DNA of 64,000 bases from assembly GCF_019216885.1 (NCBI RefSeq), contig NZ_JAAQRC020000001.1:4653501-4717500 (forward strand), written 5' to 3'. How positions within the stretch are numbered: position 1 is the first letter of the stretch; every line of letters begins with the position of its first letter. The notes under the pieces were generated by a model. It was not told the DNA's origin. It searched no databases and worked only from the letters and a program-made list of their open reading frames with translations. Of the stretch, positions 33,922 to 44,838 are shown piece by piece. Source of the stretch: Methylobacterium sp. SyP6R. GTDB lineage: Bacteria > Pseudomonadota > Alphaproteobacteria > Rhizobiales > Beijerinckiaceae. A program made the position numbers and the translations under genes.

Positions 33922-35718
33922 CTACAGGTAGCTCGTCAGCGTCAGCTTCGAGAGCATCGAGGTCGCCTGGTAGCTCGCCTGCAACTGCGTCTGCAGGGTG
34001 AGGAGCTTGGCCGCCGCCTCCTCGGTCGTGACCGATTCGACGCCGTCGACCGTCTTCTGCAGCACCGCCTTGGTGGCGGTGTTCTGGCTCTTCTGGGTGG
34101 CGATCTGGGCCGAGGCGAGGCTCAGCTCCGAGCCGATGCCCTCGACCGAGGGCTGTCCGTCGCCGGGCTTGAACAGGGTCTGGAGCCGGCCCGAATAGGC
34201 GTCGAAGCGGCGGCCGTCGGCGTCGGTATCGTCGAAGGACGTGGTGGCGAGGACGGCGAGCCCGCTCAGCGTCTTGCGGAACGGCACCTCGTTGGCCTGG
34301 ACGCCGATCGCCACGGACTGGTCGCGGGAGACCGGCACGGTCGCGGTCCCGCGCGGGTCGGCGGAGGTGTCGTCGCCCTTGTACCAGATCAGGGTGCGCC
34401 CGCTCGGATCGGCGACGTAGGCCGTGGCGTTGCCGGCCGCGTCCAGCGCGACCCGGCGCGGGCTCAGGCCCGGGGAGGACGAGCCGGCGAAGAAGTCGCT
34501 CGCCGCCCGCGTCGCGGAACTCGCCGCGAGGTCGGTCCCGGCGGTGGTGTCGAGCGCCGTCGCCAGCGCCGCCTGGAGGTTGGCGGCGGTGTCGGCCGGG
34601 CTCGCGCCGATCGCGAAGGTGCCGGCGGCCTTGTTGTCGGCCGCGGCCTTCAGGCTCAGCGTCTTGCTGGTGCCGTCGCGAAGACCCACCGTGATCTGCA
34701 CGCTGTCGCCGGCCTGGAGCCCGGCTCCCACCGTCACGGTCGCAGAGGCCGGATTGCCGCCCGACAGGGTCGCCGTCGCGCCGGGCGGGCTCGCGCTCTG
34801 CACGCCGGTGACGGTCCTGCCCGCGAGCGCCGCGGTGAGGTTCTGCGCGCTCGCCGCCGCGTCGGCGCCGATCGCGAAGGTGCCCTCCCCGCCTCCACCC
34901 GCCGTCCGGGCGGTGAGGTCGACGAAGGCCTCGCTGCCGTCCGTGTTGCGGACGCTCACCCGCACGATGTCGCCGTCCTTCGGCTGGCTGGCGAAGGACA
35001 GGGTGGCGCTCGCGGGCGCCCCCGGCTGGAACGCGACCGAGAGGCCGGCCGGATTCGAGCTGACGGCGCCGGCGATGGTGAAGCCGAAATTCGTCCGCAC
35101 GCCGAGGGATTGGCTCTCCGACAGGCTCACGCTCGCGCCCGAGCCCGAGAGGTCGAGCCGCCCGGTCTTCGGCGAACCGGTGCCCAGATCGGCGGCCTGG
35201 CGCTCAGTGATGAGGGTGCGCACGCCGTCGAGGCCGGCGGCGGGGTCGCCGTCGAGGATCCGGGCGGCGCTCTCCACCGGGGCCCGGTCGGTGACCCGAC
35301 CGCCCATGATGTACTGGCCGCCGGTGCTCTGGTTGAGGGCGTCGAGGGTGCCGCCGAGCTGGCCCGCCGCGATCTGCTGCATCGTCGAGCGGGCGGTGGT
35401 GCCGGTGCCGGTCCGGGCGCTGACAAGGCTGCTCCAGGTATTCGAGCCCAGGGTCGCGATCTGCTGCACGCTCGCCGAGGCGAGCGAGACCCGGGTCGCG
35501 CCGGTGCCCGCCGCCGCGATGTAGCTATCGAGCGCGCTGATCTGGGCATGCGCCGCGAGGCTCTGGGTGCGCCCGCTGCCGAGGCCGCCATAGGTGTCGG
35601 CCGTGCGGCCGCTGCCGATCTGGTTCGAGATCGTGCCGAGCGACGCCTTCATGGCGACGAGGCGCTGGGTGTTGAGGTCGGCGGCGGCGGTGCCGGCCGC
35701 GAAGGGGGCGATCGTCAT
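33922..35718 (-). CDS. flgL: Flagellar hook-associated protein 3 (hook-filament junction)
   Basis: The protein has 598 residues. The N-terminus (LNTQRLVAMKASLGTISNQIGSGRTADTYGGLGSG) and the helical C-terminus ending MLSKLTLTSYL are the flagellin-like coiled-coil ends of FlgL. The middle is a variable Gly/Ala/Ser/Thr-rich domain with repeated ATFAIGA-type beta motifs. FlgL joins hook to filament together with FlgK and is exported by the flagellar type III apparatus. It starts 14 bases after flgK and is longer than enteric FlgL (about 317), as often in alphaproteobacteria. Confidence 0.88.
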   Translation of the reverse strand: MTIAPFAAGTAAADLNTQRLVAMKASLGTISNQIGSGRTADTYGGLGSGRTQSLAAHAQISALDSYIAAAGTGATRVSLASASVQQIATLGSNTWSSLVSARTGTGTTARSTMQQIAAGQLGGTLDALNQSTGGQYIMGGRVTDRAPVESAARILDGDPAAGLDGVRTLITERQAADLGTGSPKTGRLDLSGSGASVSLSESQSLGVRTNFGFTIAGAVSSNPAGLSVAFQPGAPASATLSFASQPKDGDIVRVSVRNTDGSEAFVDLTARTAGGGGEGTFAIGADAAASAQNLTAALAGRTVTGVQSASPPGATATLSGGNPASATVTVGAGLQAGDSVQITVGLRDGTSKTLSLKAAADNKAAGTFAIGASPADTAANLQAALATALDTTAGTDLAASSATRAASDFFAGSSSPGLSPRRVALDAAGNATAYVADPSGRTLIWYKGDDTSADPRGTATVPVSRDQSVAIGVQANEVPFRKTLSGLAVLATTSFDDTDADGRRFDAYSGRLQTLFKPGDGQPSVEGIGSELSLASAQIATQKSQNTATKAVLQKTVDGVESVTTEEAAAKLLTLQTQLQASYQATSMLSKLTLTSYL

Positions 35719-35732
35719 CGCGGGCGGTCCTG

Positions 35733-37601
35733 TTAGATACGGAGCAGGGTGTCGAGCATGTCACGGGCCGCCGTCAGCACCCGGGCATTGGCGCTGTAGG
35801 CGGTCTGGAGCTGGATCAGCCGGGACATCTCCTCGTCCACGCTGACGCCGGATTCCTTGCCGAAGCGGCTCTGGGCCGAGGACAGGGCGATCTGCTGCCC
35901 TTCGTCGAGCTGCTGCGCCTCGGCGCTGGCCGCGCCTCGCGCATCGACGACCGACTGGGTGAAGCCGGTGACGGTGGTGAAGCGCGGGGCGCTGACGCCG
36001 CCGATGCCGCTTGCCGCCGAGAAGGTCAGCGTGCGGTTGGTCAGCGCATCGGTGAGGGTTTGCGGCCGCGCCGTGTCGCCCGAGGCGGTGGTGCCGGCGT
36101 AATCGACCAGGGTCGACGAATCGGCCGCGACCGCCGGGTTGACGGCGAGGCGCTGGGCGTAGCCCGTCAGGTGCGAGCCGCCCTCGAACGAGCCGGTGAA
36201 CACGCCACCGGTCCCGCCATCGACGAACAGGGCGAGCTGGCCGCTGCCGGTCTTGGTGTCGGAGGCGTTGGTCGGCACGGTGACGGAGGCGCTGGCGCCG
36301 GTGAGCGCGAGGGCCGCCGGGTCCGACAGGATCCGCACCGAGCCGGCAGCGCCACCGGGTGTCGCCGACACGGTGAATCCGGTGCCGAGCACGGCGCCGA
36401 TCTGCTGCGCGATCGTCGAATCCCCGCCCGAGATGTCGACCGGTACCACGAGCGCGGTCGGGTCGTCGGTGAGCTTGGGGTCGATCGGGTCGGGCGCCGC
36501 GCCGTTCGTCGGCATCAGGATCAGGTTGCGCCCCACTCCCGCCGCGTTGCGCACGCCGAGCGTCACGGCGTTGCCGGCCTGGAGCCCGGTGAGGTCGATG
36601 TCGAAGCCGGTCAGCCCGTTGGCGGACGCCGCGGTTCCAGTCGCCGGGCGGTCGCTCAGGGCCCGCGACAGGCCGGAGGCGAGGTCGTCGAGCTGGCGCT
36701 GGGCCTGGACCAGGGTGTCGTCGCGCAAGCTCACCGCGGCGGCGATCGAGCCGGAGCGGATCGCACCCGTAGCGACGAGGTCGATTCTAGCGCCGGCCGG
36801 CGTCGTCGCCGTCACGGTGCCGACGCCGCGGGCGGCCGGGTCGGCCGAATATTGTGCCTCGGGACTCAGGGAACCACGGCCGTCGAAGGCGAGGCTCGCC
36901 GCCGCCCCGTGATCGACCAGGGTCGCGCCGGAGGCGGTGAGCAAGGTGACCGAGCCGTCGGGCTGGTCGCTCACCTGCACGTCGAGATATTGCGACAGGG
37001 TGTTGATCGCCTGGTCGCGCCGGTCGAGGAGATCGGCGGTGCCGGCATCGCTCTTCGGCGCACCGGCGATCTTGCCGTTCAGATCCGCGATCTGCGTGAG
37101 AAGCGTGCTCGCCGAGGCGACATCGCTGCCGAGCTGCGATTCGAGGCCGCTGCGCAGGTCCTGCACGCCACGCGCGATGCCCGAGATCGTGGTGGCGACG
37201 GTCCGGGCGGCGCTCAAAGCGGTCGCCCGCGAGGCGGCGGAGGTCGGATCGGTCGTCAGCGCCTGGAGCGATTGCGTGAAGGTGTTCATCACCCCGTCGA
37301 GGGCGCTGCCGCTGCCCGGGGTGCCGTAGAGCGCGTCGAGCTGGCCCTGCACCTTGGCCGACAGCCCGGTATAGGCCGCCCCCGCGGTCTCGAGGCGCAG
37401 CTGCTTGAGCGACACCGCGTCGAGGGTCCGGCTGATAGTCCCCGTGGCGACGCCGGAATTGCCGAGCGTCGAGACGGAGGTCAGGGTGCGCTTGACGTAG
37501 CCGGCGGTGCCGGCATTGGCGACGTTCTGCGACACCAGGCCGATCGCCGCCTGCGTCACCTGCAGGCCGGCGGTCGAGGTGTTGAGGGCGTTGAGGGACA
37601 T
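35733..37601 (-). CDS. flgK: Flagellar hook-associated protein 1
   Basis: This is a 622-residue protein from ATG 37601 (MSLNALNTSTAGLQVTQAAIG); the longer in-frame start is Arg/Ser-rich and is rejected. The N-terminal rod-type motif VSQNVANAGTAGYVKR and the C-terminus IQLQTAYSANARVLTAARDMLDTLL are diagnostic. FlgK is the first junction protein between hook and filament. It is flanked by flgE upstream and flgL downstream on the same strand. Confidence 0.92.
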   Translation of the reverse strand: MSLNALNTSTAGLQVTQAAIGLVSQNVANAGTAGYVKRTLTSVSTLGNSGVATGTISRTLDAVSLKQLRLETAGAAYTGLSAKVQGQLDALYGTPGSGSALDGVMNTFTQSLQALTTDPTSAASRATALSAARTVATTISGIARGVQDLRSGLESQLGSDVASASTLLTQIADLNGKIAGAPKSDAGTADLLDRRDQAINTLSQYLDVQVSDQPDGSVTLLTASGATLVDHGAAASLAFDGRGSLSPEAQYSADPAARGVGTVTATTPAGARIDLVATGAIRSGSIAAAVSLRDDTLVQAQRQLDDLASGLSRALSDRPATGTAASANGLTGFDIDLTGLQAGNAVTLGVRNAAGVGRNLILMPTNGAAPDPIDPKLTDDPTALVVPVDISGGDSTIAQQIGAVLGTGFTVSATPGGAAGSVRILSDPAALALTGASASVTVPTNASDTKTGSGQLALFVDGGTGGVFTGSFEGGSHLTGYAQRLAVNPAVAADSSTLVDYAGTTASGDTARPQTLTDALTNRTLTFSAASGIGGVSAPRFTTVTGFTQSVVDARGAASAEAQQLDEGQQIALSSAQSRFGKESGVSVDEEMSRLIQLQTAYSANARVLTAARDMLDTLLRI

Positions 37602-37906
37602 CGGTCGGACCCCGGGTGAGGGAGAGAGCCGGGCCGTACCGCCGCGCCCCTTTTGGGGCCGCGTCACGTGCCGGCATCTCGCGGGTTGGGCCGGAAACGA
37701 TCGGGCCGCCTTTTGCAGCCGACCGGGTCCGGGGGGCGACGGACCCGCAAGGCTCCGCCGCGACGCGGCTCCGCATCGGCATGCCGACACGCAATCCGCC
37801 TGTCTTGTCGCCTCGTCGCAGCCTTTTGCCGCGGCACTGGCGAGCACTTCTTCAGATATCCGCCTTTTGCAGTATCGGATGAAGTGGATAACGAACCCTT
37901 AAAAAC
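37602..37906. other. Spacer between flgE and flgK
   Basis: This is about 305 bases. Open frames on the plus strand are shadow-like. The end next to flgE is less GC-rich (GTGGATAACGAACCCTTAAAAACC). It presumably carries the flgK-flgL promoter, but I cannot define sigma elements. Confidence 0.4.
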
Positions 37907-39280
37907 CTAGCGGATGACGTTGATGAGATCGGACATCATCTGCTGGGCGGTCGACATCACCCGGGTGTTGGCCGAATAAGCCTGCTGGGTGACGATGAGC
38001 TTGGAGAATTCGCCGGCGGTGTCGGTGTTCGACTGCTCGACGTTGCCGCCGACGATGGTGGTGCCGGATAGCCCGGCCAGCGGCTCGCCGGATTCCGCGG
38101 TCTGGGCGTAGTTGCCGCCCGAGACCGCCTTGAGGGAGTTGGGCGCGTTAAAGCGCACCACGCCGACCTGGGCCAGGGCCACGCTGTTGCCGTTGGAATA
38201 GGTGCCGGTGAGCTTGCCGTCGCCCGTCACCGCGAGCGAGTTGAGCGTGCCGGCGGCGTAGCCGTTCTGCTGCAAGGTGGTGGTGGTGACCTGGCCGCCG
38301 GCCGAGCCGTACTGGGTCAGTCCGCCGGTGCCGAAGTTCAGCGCGACCGCCCCGAGATTGGTGCCGTTCACCGTCAGGTTGGGGATGCTGAGGCTGGTGC
38401 CGGTGGGCGAGGTGAGCTGCCCGCTGCCGTTGAAGGTGAAGGCCTGGCCGGCATTCTGCCAGGTCCCGGCCGCGGTGCCGGTGGCGGTCTGGTTGGCGTA
38501 GTACAGGTTCCAGGTATCGCCGGTACCCGCCGTCGCGTCGGCATTCGCGACCTTGGCCCAGCGCATCTGCAGGCTCACCGGGGTGCCGGTGCCGGAATAG
38601 GCCGTGAGCTCGCCGCCCGCGATGCTGGAATTGACGAAGGCGGCCGAATCGGAGGCTGCGACCGTCGGGGCCGTCGCGGCATTGCCCGAGAGCACCCGGG
38701 GATCGCCGCCCGGCAGGGTGCCGAGGAGCGCGTTGCCCGACGTCGTGGTCGGGGTGCTCGGCAGGTTCGCCGCGTAGGCGATGCTGGTCGTCGGCTTTGC
38801 CGGCAGGGACGCGTCCGAGATCTTTATCGGCCCGGTGCCGGTCGAGGCGCCGCTCACCGGGTCGAGGCTCTGACCCGTCAGGTAGGCGCCGGCGCCGTTG
38901 ACGAGGTAGCCGTCGCGGTCGACCGAGAAGTCGCCGCGGCGGGTGTAGAGGCTGGTGCCCGAGAAGGTCGGCGTGCCGCCGGGCGTCCCGCCGGCGGTCT
39001 GCACGGTGAAGAAGCCGTCGCCGCTGAGCGCCATGTTGGTGGGGATGCCGGTCGCCGCCACCCCGCCCTGCAGGCTGTTGGTCAGCTGCGAGAACGCCGC
39101 GACCCCGCCGGCGCTCTGCTGCTTGGCCGGCTGCTCGACCAGCATGTCGGCGAAGTCGGTGTCGATCCGCTTGTAGCCGACGGTCTGCGAATTCGCGATA
39201 TTCCCCGAAATGTTCCCGAGGCTGAAGGCCTGGGCCTGGAGACCCGAGACCGAAGTCTGCAACGCGCCGAAAAGGTCCAT
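37907..39280 (-). CDS. flgE: Flagellar hook protein
   Basis: The protein has 457 residues from ATG 39280 (MDLFGALQTSVSGLQAQAFSLG); a GTG nine bases earlier is possible. The N-terminal motif ISGNIANSQTVGYKRIDTDF and the C-terminus FSKLIVTQQAYSANTRVMSTAQQMMSDLINV are the conserved ends of hook proteins. The middle is the hook-type variable domain. It polymerises into the universal joint outside the cell. It is transcribed with flgK and flgL. Confidence 0.92.
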   Translation of the reverse strand: MDLFGALQTSVSGLQAQAFSLGNISGNIANSQTVGYKRIDTDFADMLVEQPAKQQSAGGVAAFSQLTNSLQGGVAATGIPTNMALSGDGFFTVQTAGGTPGGTPTFSGTSLYTRRGDFSVDRDGYLVNGAGAYLTGQSLDPVSGASTGTGPIKISDASLPAKPTTSIAYAANLPSTPTTTSGNALLGTLPGGDPRVLSGNAATAPTVAASDSAAFVNSSIAGGELTAYSGTGTPVSLQMRWAKVANADATAGTGDTWNLYYANQTATGTAAGTWQNAGQAFTFNGSGQLTSPTGTSLSIPNLTVNGTNLGAVALNFGTGGLTQYGSAGGQVTTTTLQQNGYAAGTLNSLAVTGDGKLTGTYSNGNSVALAQVGVVRFNAPNSLKAVSGGNYAQTAESGEPLAGLSGTTIVGGNVEQSNTDTAGEFSKLIVTQQAYSANTRVMSTAQQMMSDLINVIR

Positions 39281-39506
39281 CTTTTCCACATCCCGTCCGG
39301 ATCACTCGGCGGGATGATCCGCAAGCCGTGTGCCACAGCCCAAGTCATTGATTTTATTGAGACACAGAACCATCGCGCGGCAAAACCCGCCGGGTGCCAC
39401 CCGGCCCCTGCGGCAAAAACTGCCGTCGGATCGCCAGGACCATGTTTACGCGACGTTGAACCTCTTGGCCTTAGCTGCCCACCTGGACCGCGGTGGAACC
39501 AGGGAC

Positions 39507-39977
39507 ATGCGCCCGAGCAAGCGAAGCAGCCTCATTCACCTGATCTACTTCTCGCGTGCTCAGCTCTCCGCCGAGCCGCAGGAGCGGGCGCGCCAAGTCA
39601 ACGACATCGCCCGTCATGCGCAGAAGAAGAACGAGTTCTCGGTCATCACCAGCCTCTTGATCGTCGATCAGGGCTACTTCATCCAGATTCTCGAAGGGGA
39701 GCGGATGTCGGTGCAGGAGACGTTCCAGCGGATCGGCGGGGATATCCGCCATCGCGACGTCCACATCGTCGAGTGGCGCGAGATCGCCAAGCGCGAGTTC
39801 GTGACGTCGTTCGCGTATGTCCTGCGCACCGCGACCAACGACGCCCTGTTCCAGAAGGCCAACCTGGCGCCGATGCTCCAGCGCGGGACCCCGAAGGCGA
39901 GCACGATCCACGCCCTCGCCCAGGCGCTGCAGGCCGACACCATGGCCAAGCAGGGCATCGACCACCTCTTCGTGTAG
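39507..39977 (+). CDS. BLUF-domain blue-light photoreceptor protein
   Basis: This is a 156-residue protein from ATG 39507. The BLUF fold is visible in IHLIYFSRAQLS (Tyr14), ARHAQKKNEFSVITSLL (Asn42) and GYFIQILEGE (Gln60), followed by VQETFQRIGGDIRHRDV. Tyr, Asn and Gln are the residues that bind and switch with the FAD chromophore; N-to-Q spacing of 18 matches AppA, while Tyr-to-Asn is a few residues longer. The usual G-I-T-G is V-I-T-S. After the domain there is only a short helical tail, so it probably signals by protein contact. A response regulator gene follows 57 bases later. Confidence 0.85.
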   Translation: MRPSKRSSLIHLIYFSRAQLSAEPQERARQVNDIARHAQKKNEFSVITSLLIVDQGYFIQILEGERMSVQETFQRIGGDIRHRDVHIVEWREIAKREFVTSFAYVLRTATNDALFQKANLAPMLQRGTPKASTIHALAQALQADTMAKQGIDHLFV

Positions 39978-40034
39978 GACCCGCCGGGAGCCCCCGGCGA
40001 TCCCTCCCAAACCTAACCCCGCTGGCTGGATCCG

Positions 40035-40487
40035 ATGAGCGAAGCACCCCCGATCCTGATCGTCGACGACCAGGTCAAACTCGTCCGCCTGATCACCGAG
40101 CTGATGAACCGCCTCGGCTTCCCGGAGGTCGAGGGCGTGACCGACGGGCCGCAGGCGCTCGAGGCTTTGCGCAGCAAGCGCTACGGCCTGGTGATCTCCG
40201 ACCTCGACATGGAGCCGATGGACGGTATCCAGCTCCTGCGCGAGATCCGGTCCGACGACGTCTTGATGAACATGCCGTTCATCCTCACCGAGACCTCGTT
40301 CAGCTTCGAGGACATCAACGTCGCGCACCTCGCCGGCGCCGACGCCTTCATCCTGAAACCCTTCGACCTGTCGCTCCTGAAGACGAAGCTGAAGCAGGTG
40401 CTGAACGGCCGGCCGCGCAAGCGCGAGACGCCGGTGGGCCCGATCTCGAGCCTCAACGTCGACTTCCCGCTCCTCGGCAAGATGTGA
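40035..40487 (+). CDS. Single-domain response regulator (CheY-like)
   Basis: The protein has 150 residues. Receiver-domain residues are present: acidic pair D11/D12, phosphoacceptor D56 in VISDLDMEPMDG, Thr in ILTET, and K108 in FILKPF. There is no output domain; a short basic tail follows. It may work by protein-protein contact, as CheY does. Position next to a BLUF protein and flagellar genes suggests, but does not prove, a light or motility link. Confidence 0.88.
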   Translation: MSEAPPILIVDDQVKLVRLITELMNRLGFPEVEGVTDGPQALEALRSKRYGLVISDLDMEPMDGIQLLREIRSDDVLMNMPFILTETSFSFEDINVAHLAGADAFILKPFDLSLLKTKLKQVLNGRPRKRETPVGPISSLNVDFPLLGKM

Positions 40488-40493
40488 GTATCG

Positions 40494-40522
40494 GGCGCCG
40501 CCCCACTGATGGGGCGGGCGCC
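40494..40522. terminator. Bidirectional hairpin between response regulator and prfC
   Basis: GGCGCC-GCCCC pairs with GGGGCG-GGCGCC around ACTGAT. It lies between two convergent genes with no strong T tract, so terminator function is likely but not certain. Confidence 0.6.
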
Positions 40523-40533
40523 GGCTGGTCGTC

Positions 40534-42147
<1,614 letters not shown>

Positions 42148-42309
42148 GGGAGGTGTGTAGCCCGGACCCGGGTTTCTGTCTCGGGTCCGTCGGGGCCCGG
42201 CATCGGCGAGGTAAGGATGTCCCCATCGGGGAACGCGCGGGCACCGCGTCGGCGCCCGCGCCGCCTCTCTACCCCAAGCCGGCGCCCGAGGGCCAGAGGC
42301 CCTGCCCTC

Positions 42310-43065
42310 TCAGCCGCGGCCGATGAACGGCATCTTGGTGGCCATCACGGTCATGAACTGCACGTTGGCGTCGAGCGGCAGGCTCGCCATGTAGACCACC
42401 GCGTCGGCGACGTGCTTGGCGTCCATGGTCGGCTCGGGGCGGGTCGAGCCGTCGGGCTGGGGCACGCCGGCCTGCATGCGCACGGTCATGTCGGTGGCGG
42501 CGTTGCCGATATCGACCTGGCCGCAGGCGATGTCGTGGGCGCGCCCGTCCAGCGAGGTCGAGCGGGTGAGACCCGTGATGGCGTGCTTGGTGGCGGTGTA
42601 GGGGGCCGAGAACGGCCGCGGCACGTGGGCCGAGATCGAGCCGTTGTTGATGATCCGCCCGCCGCGCGGCTGCTGCTTCTTCATCAGCCGGAACGCGCCC
42701 TGGGTGCACAGGAAGGCACCGGTGAGGTTGGTGTCGACCACCGCCTTCCAGGTCGCGACCGGCAGTTCGTCGAGCTCGACCGGCGGCGCGCCGATGCCGG
42801 CATTGTTGAACAGGACGTCGAGGCGGCCGAAGGTCTCCTCGACGCGGGCAAACAGCGCGGCCACCGAGGCCTCGTCGCCGATATCGGTCGGCTGCGCCAG
42901 TGCCCGCCGGCCCTTGGCCTCGATCTCGGCGGCGACCGCCTGCAACGGCTCGGGCCGGCGCCCCGACAGCACCACGTCGTAGCCGGCATCGGCCAGCCCG
43001 AGCGCCACCGCGCGCCCCACCCCCGAGCCGGCCCCGGTCACCAGCGCGACCTTCTGCATGCTCAT
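42310..43065 (-). CDS. SDR family NAD(P)-dependent oxidoreductase
   Basis: This is a 251-residue protein. Cofactor-binding motif TGAGSGVG (10-17), structural NNAG, and the active-site set Ser (NGSIS) with Tyr and Lys (YTATK) are all present, so it is an active classical short-chain dehydrogenase. The substrate is not predictable. It stands alone upstream of prfC on the minus strand. Confidence 0.9.
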   Translation of the reverse strand: MSMQKVALVTGAGSGVGRAVALGLADAGYDVVLSGRRPEPLQAVAAEIEAKGRRALAQPTDIGDEASVAALFARVEETFGRLDVLFNNAGIGAPPVELDELPVATWKAVVDTNLTGAFLCTQGAFRLMKKQQPRGGRIINNGSISAHVPRPFSAPYTATKHAITGLTRSTSLDGRAHDIACGQVDIGNAATDMTVRMQAGVPQPDGSTRPEPTMDAKHVADAVVYMASLPLDANVQFMTVMATKMPFIGRG

Positions 43066-43230
43066 CGGCTCTCCTCCCCCTGTCGTTGATGGTTGCGGCT
43101 ATCCCTGCCGTTCGCAAGGATCGGCATACACGAGCCCGAAAGCCCCTCCAACCGCCGCCCGTGCACCGAACCGCAACGCCCCCGGTTGCCAGCACCGCCC
43201 CACCCGGCTATGGAAGCGCCAGCCGCGCGT

Positions 43231-43305
43231 TGGGGCGTCGCCAAGCGGTAAGGCAGCGGTTTTTGGTACCGCCATTCCCAGGTTCGAATCCTGGCGCCCC
43301 AGCCA
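43231..43305 (+). tRNA. tRNA-Gln (anticodon TTG)
   Basis: The acceptor stem is TGGGGCG with CGCCCCA, discriminator G with encoded CCA. The anticodon arm is GCGGT-TTTTGGT-ACCGC and the T arm CCAGG-TTCGAAT-CCTGG. All four arms fold. Confidence 0.95.
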
Positions 43306-43509
43306 CTTCTTCAGCTTGTTCCTCCAGATTCGTCGGGGTCTCACCCAGTCACACGGCGAAGTGGGCCAGCGGCTGGATTTCGCCGCGAAGTCGGCTTTCT
43401 AGATCGAAAGACGCGCTCGACAAGCGCTGCCAATCCCGGTTCTATCCGGCACCCCGATCCCCGCCCGCCAAGGTCGGGACGGCAAGAAACGGTCCCCGGA
43501 GGAATCCAG

Positions 43510-44724
43510 ATGCGCTCATCCCTGACCGCGCTCGCGGCGGCGCTCGCCTGCGCGACCGCCTTCGCGGCCCCGGCCCTGGCGGCCGACCCGATCAAGATCG
43601 GGGTGACCGGCCCCTATACCGGCGGCTCCTCGTCGATGGGCGTATCGATGCGCGACGGCGTGCGGCTCGCCGCCGAGGAGATCAACAAGAACGGCGGCGT
43701 GCTCGGACGCCAGATCCAGCTCGTCGAGCGCGACGACGAGGCCAAGAACGAGGTCGGCGCCCAGGTCGCCCAGGAACTGATCAACAAGGAGAAGGTGGTC
43801 GCCACCCTCGGCTTCATCAATACCGGTGTGGCTCTCGCCGCCCAGCGCTTCTACCAGGAAGCCGAGATCCCGGTGATCAACAACGTCGCCACCGGCACCG
43901 TGATCACCAACCAGTTCAACCCGCCGGACTACGACAACAACTACGTCTTCCGCACCTCGGCCTACGACGTGCTGCAGGCCGGCATGATGGCCGACGAGGC
44001 GGTCGCCCAGGGCTTCAAGAAGATCGCGATCCTGGCCGATTCGACCAATTACGGCCAGCTCGGCCGCGAGGACCTCGAAAAATACCTCAAGGCCAAGGGC
44101 ATCAAGCCGGTCGTGGTGGAAAAATTCAACATCAAGGACGTCGACATGACGCCCCAGCTGTTGAAGTCGCAACAGGCGGGCGCCGACGTGATCCTGGCCT
44201 ACGGCATCGGCCCGGAACTGGCCCAGATCGCCAACGGCATGGCCAAGCTCGGCTGGAAGGTGCCGATGATCACCTCGTGGCCGGCCTCGATGCAGAGCTT
44301 CATCGATATCGCCGGGGCGAACGGCAACGGCGTGATCATGCCCCAGACCTTCATCGAGGATAAGACGCTGCCGAAGCGCAAGTCCTTCCTCGACGGCTAT
44401 TACGCCACCTTCAAGGTCAACAAGATCCCGACCCCGGTGGCGGGCGCGCAAGGCTACGATTCGGTCTACCTGCTGGCGGCCGCGATCAAGCAGGCCGGGA
44501 CCACCGACGGCCCGAAGGTCCGCGCCGCGCTCGAGGACCTGAACGGCAAGGTCGAGGGCGTGGTCACCACCTACGACAAGCCGTTCACGGCCAAGGACCA
44601 CAACGCCATCAGCCGCAACATGGTGGTGTTCGGCAAGGTCCAGGACGGCAAGATCGTCTACGCCAAGGACGAGGACGCCAAGAACGCGGGCGTCGTCCGC
44701 GTCAAGGAGAAGGCCTCGAACTGA
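43510..44724 (+). CDS. Branched-chain amino acid type ABC transporter substrate-binding protein
   Basis: The protein has 404 residues with a signal peptide (MRSSLTALAAALACATAFAAPALAA) and GGAGG upstream. The start of the mature protein (DPIKIGVTGPYTGGSSSMGVSMRDGVRLAAEEINKNGG) is that of LivK-type type I periplasmic proteins. It binds the ligand for the downstream membrane complex. The ligand may be a branched amino acid, urea, an amide or an aromatic acid; the sequence does not decide. It is the first gene of the first liv-type operon. Confidence 0.9.
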   Translation: MRSSLTALAAALACATAFAAPALAADPIKIGVTGPYTGGSSSMGVSMRDGVRLAAEEINKNGGVLGRQIQLVERDDEAKNEVGAQVAQELINKEKVVATLGFINTGVALAAQRFYQEAEIPVINNVATGTVITNQFNPPDYDNNYVFRTSAYDVLQAGMMADEAVAQGFKKIAILADSTNYGQLGREDLEKYLKAKGIKPVVVEKFNIKDVDMTPQLLKSQQAGADVILAYGIGPELAQIANGMAKLGWKVPMITSWPASMQSFIDIAGANGNGVIMPQTFIEDKTLPKRKSFLDGYYATFKVNKIPTPVAGAQGYDSVYLLAAAIKQAGTTDGPKVRAALEDLNGKVEGVVTTYDKPFTAKDHNAISRNMVVFGKVQDGKIVYAKDEDAKNAGVVRVKEKASN

Positions 44725-44737
44725 GGCCGCACCTGAA

Positions 44738-44762
44738 GGCCCCGCGCCCGTGGCGCGGGGCC
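44738..44762 (+). promoter_or_regulatory. Intra-operon hairpin after the binding protein gene
   Basis: A perfect stem GGCCCCGCGCC with GGCGCGGGGCC around CGT has no T tract. Such hairpins stabilise binding-protein mRNA or reduce expression of the membrane genes. Confidence 0.6.
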
Positions 44763-44838
44763 CGTACCCGCGCATGAGCGCGGGGTCCGCCCCGCCGCAT
44801 GATGCCCGGGGCCGCCCGACGAGACGAGCCTTCCCGTC

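Noticed and set aside
33880..37619. Long plus-strand frames opposite flgL and flgK (over 500 codons each)
   Set aside because: They are Arg/Gly/Ala-rich antisense shadows of clearly recognised flagellar genes in GC-rich DNA.
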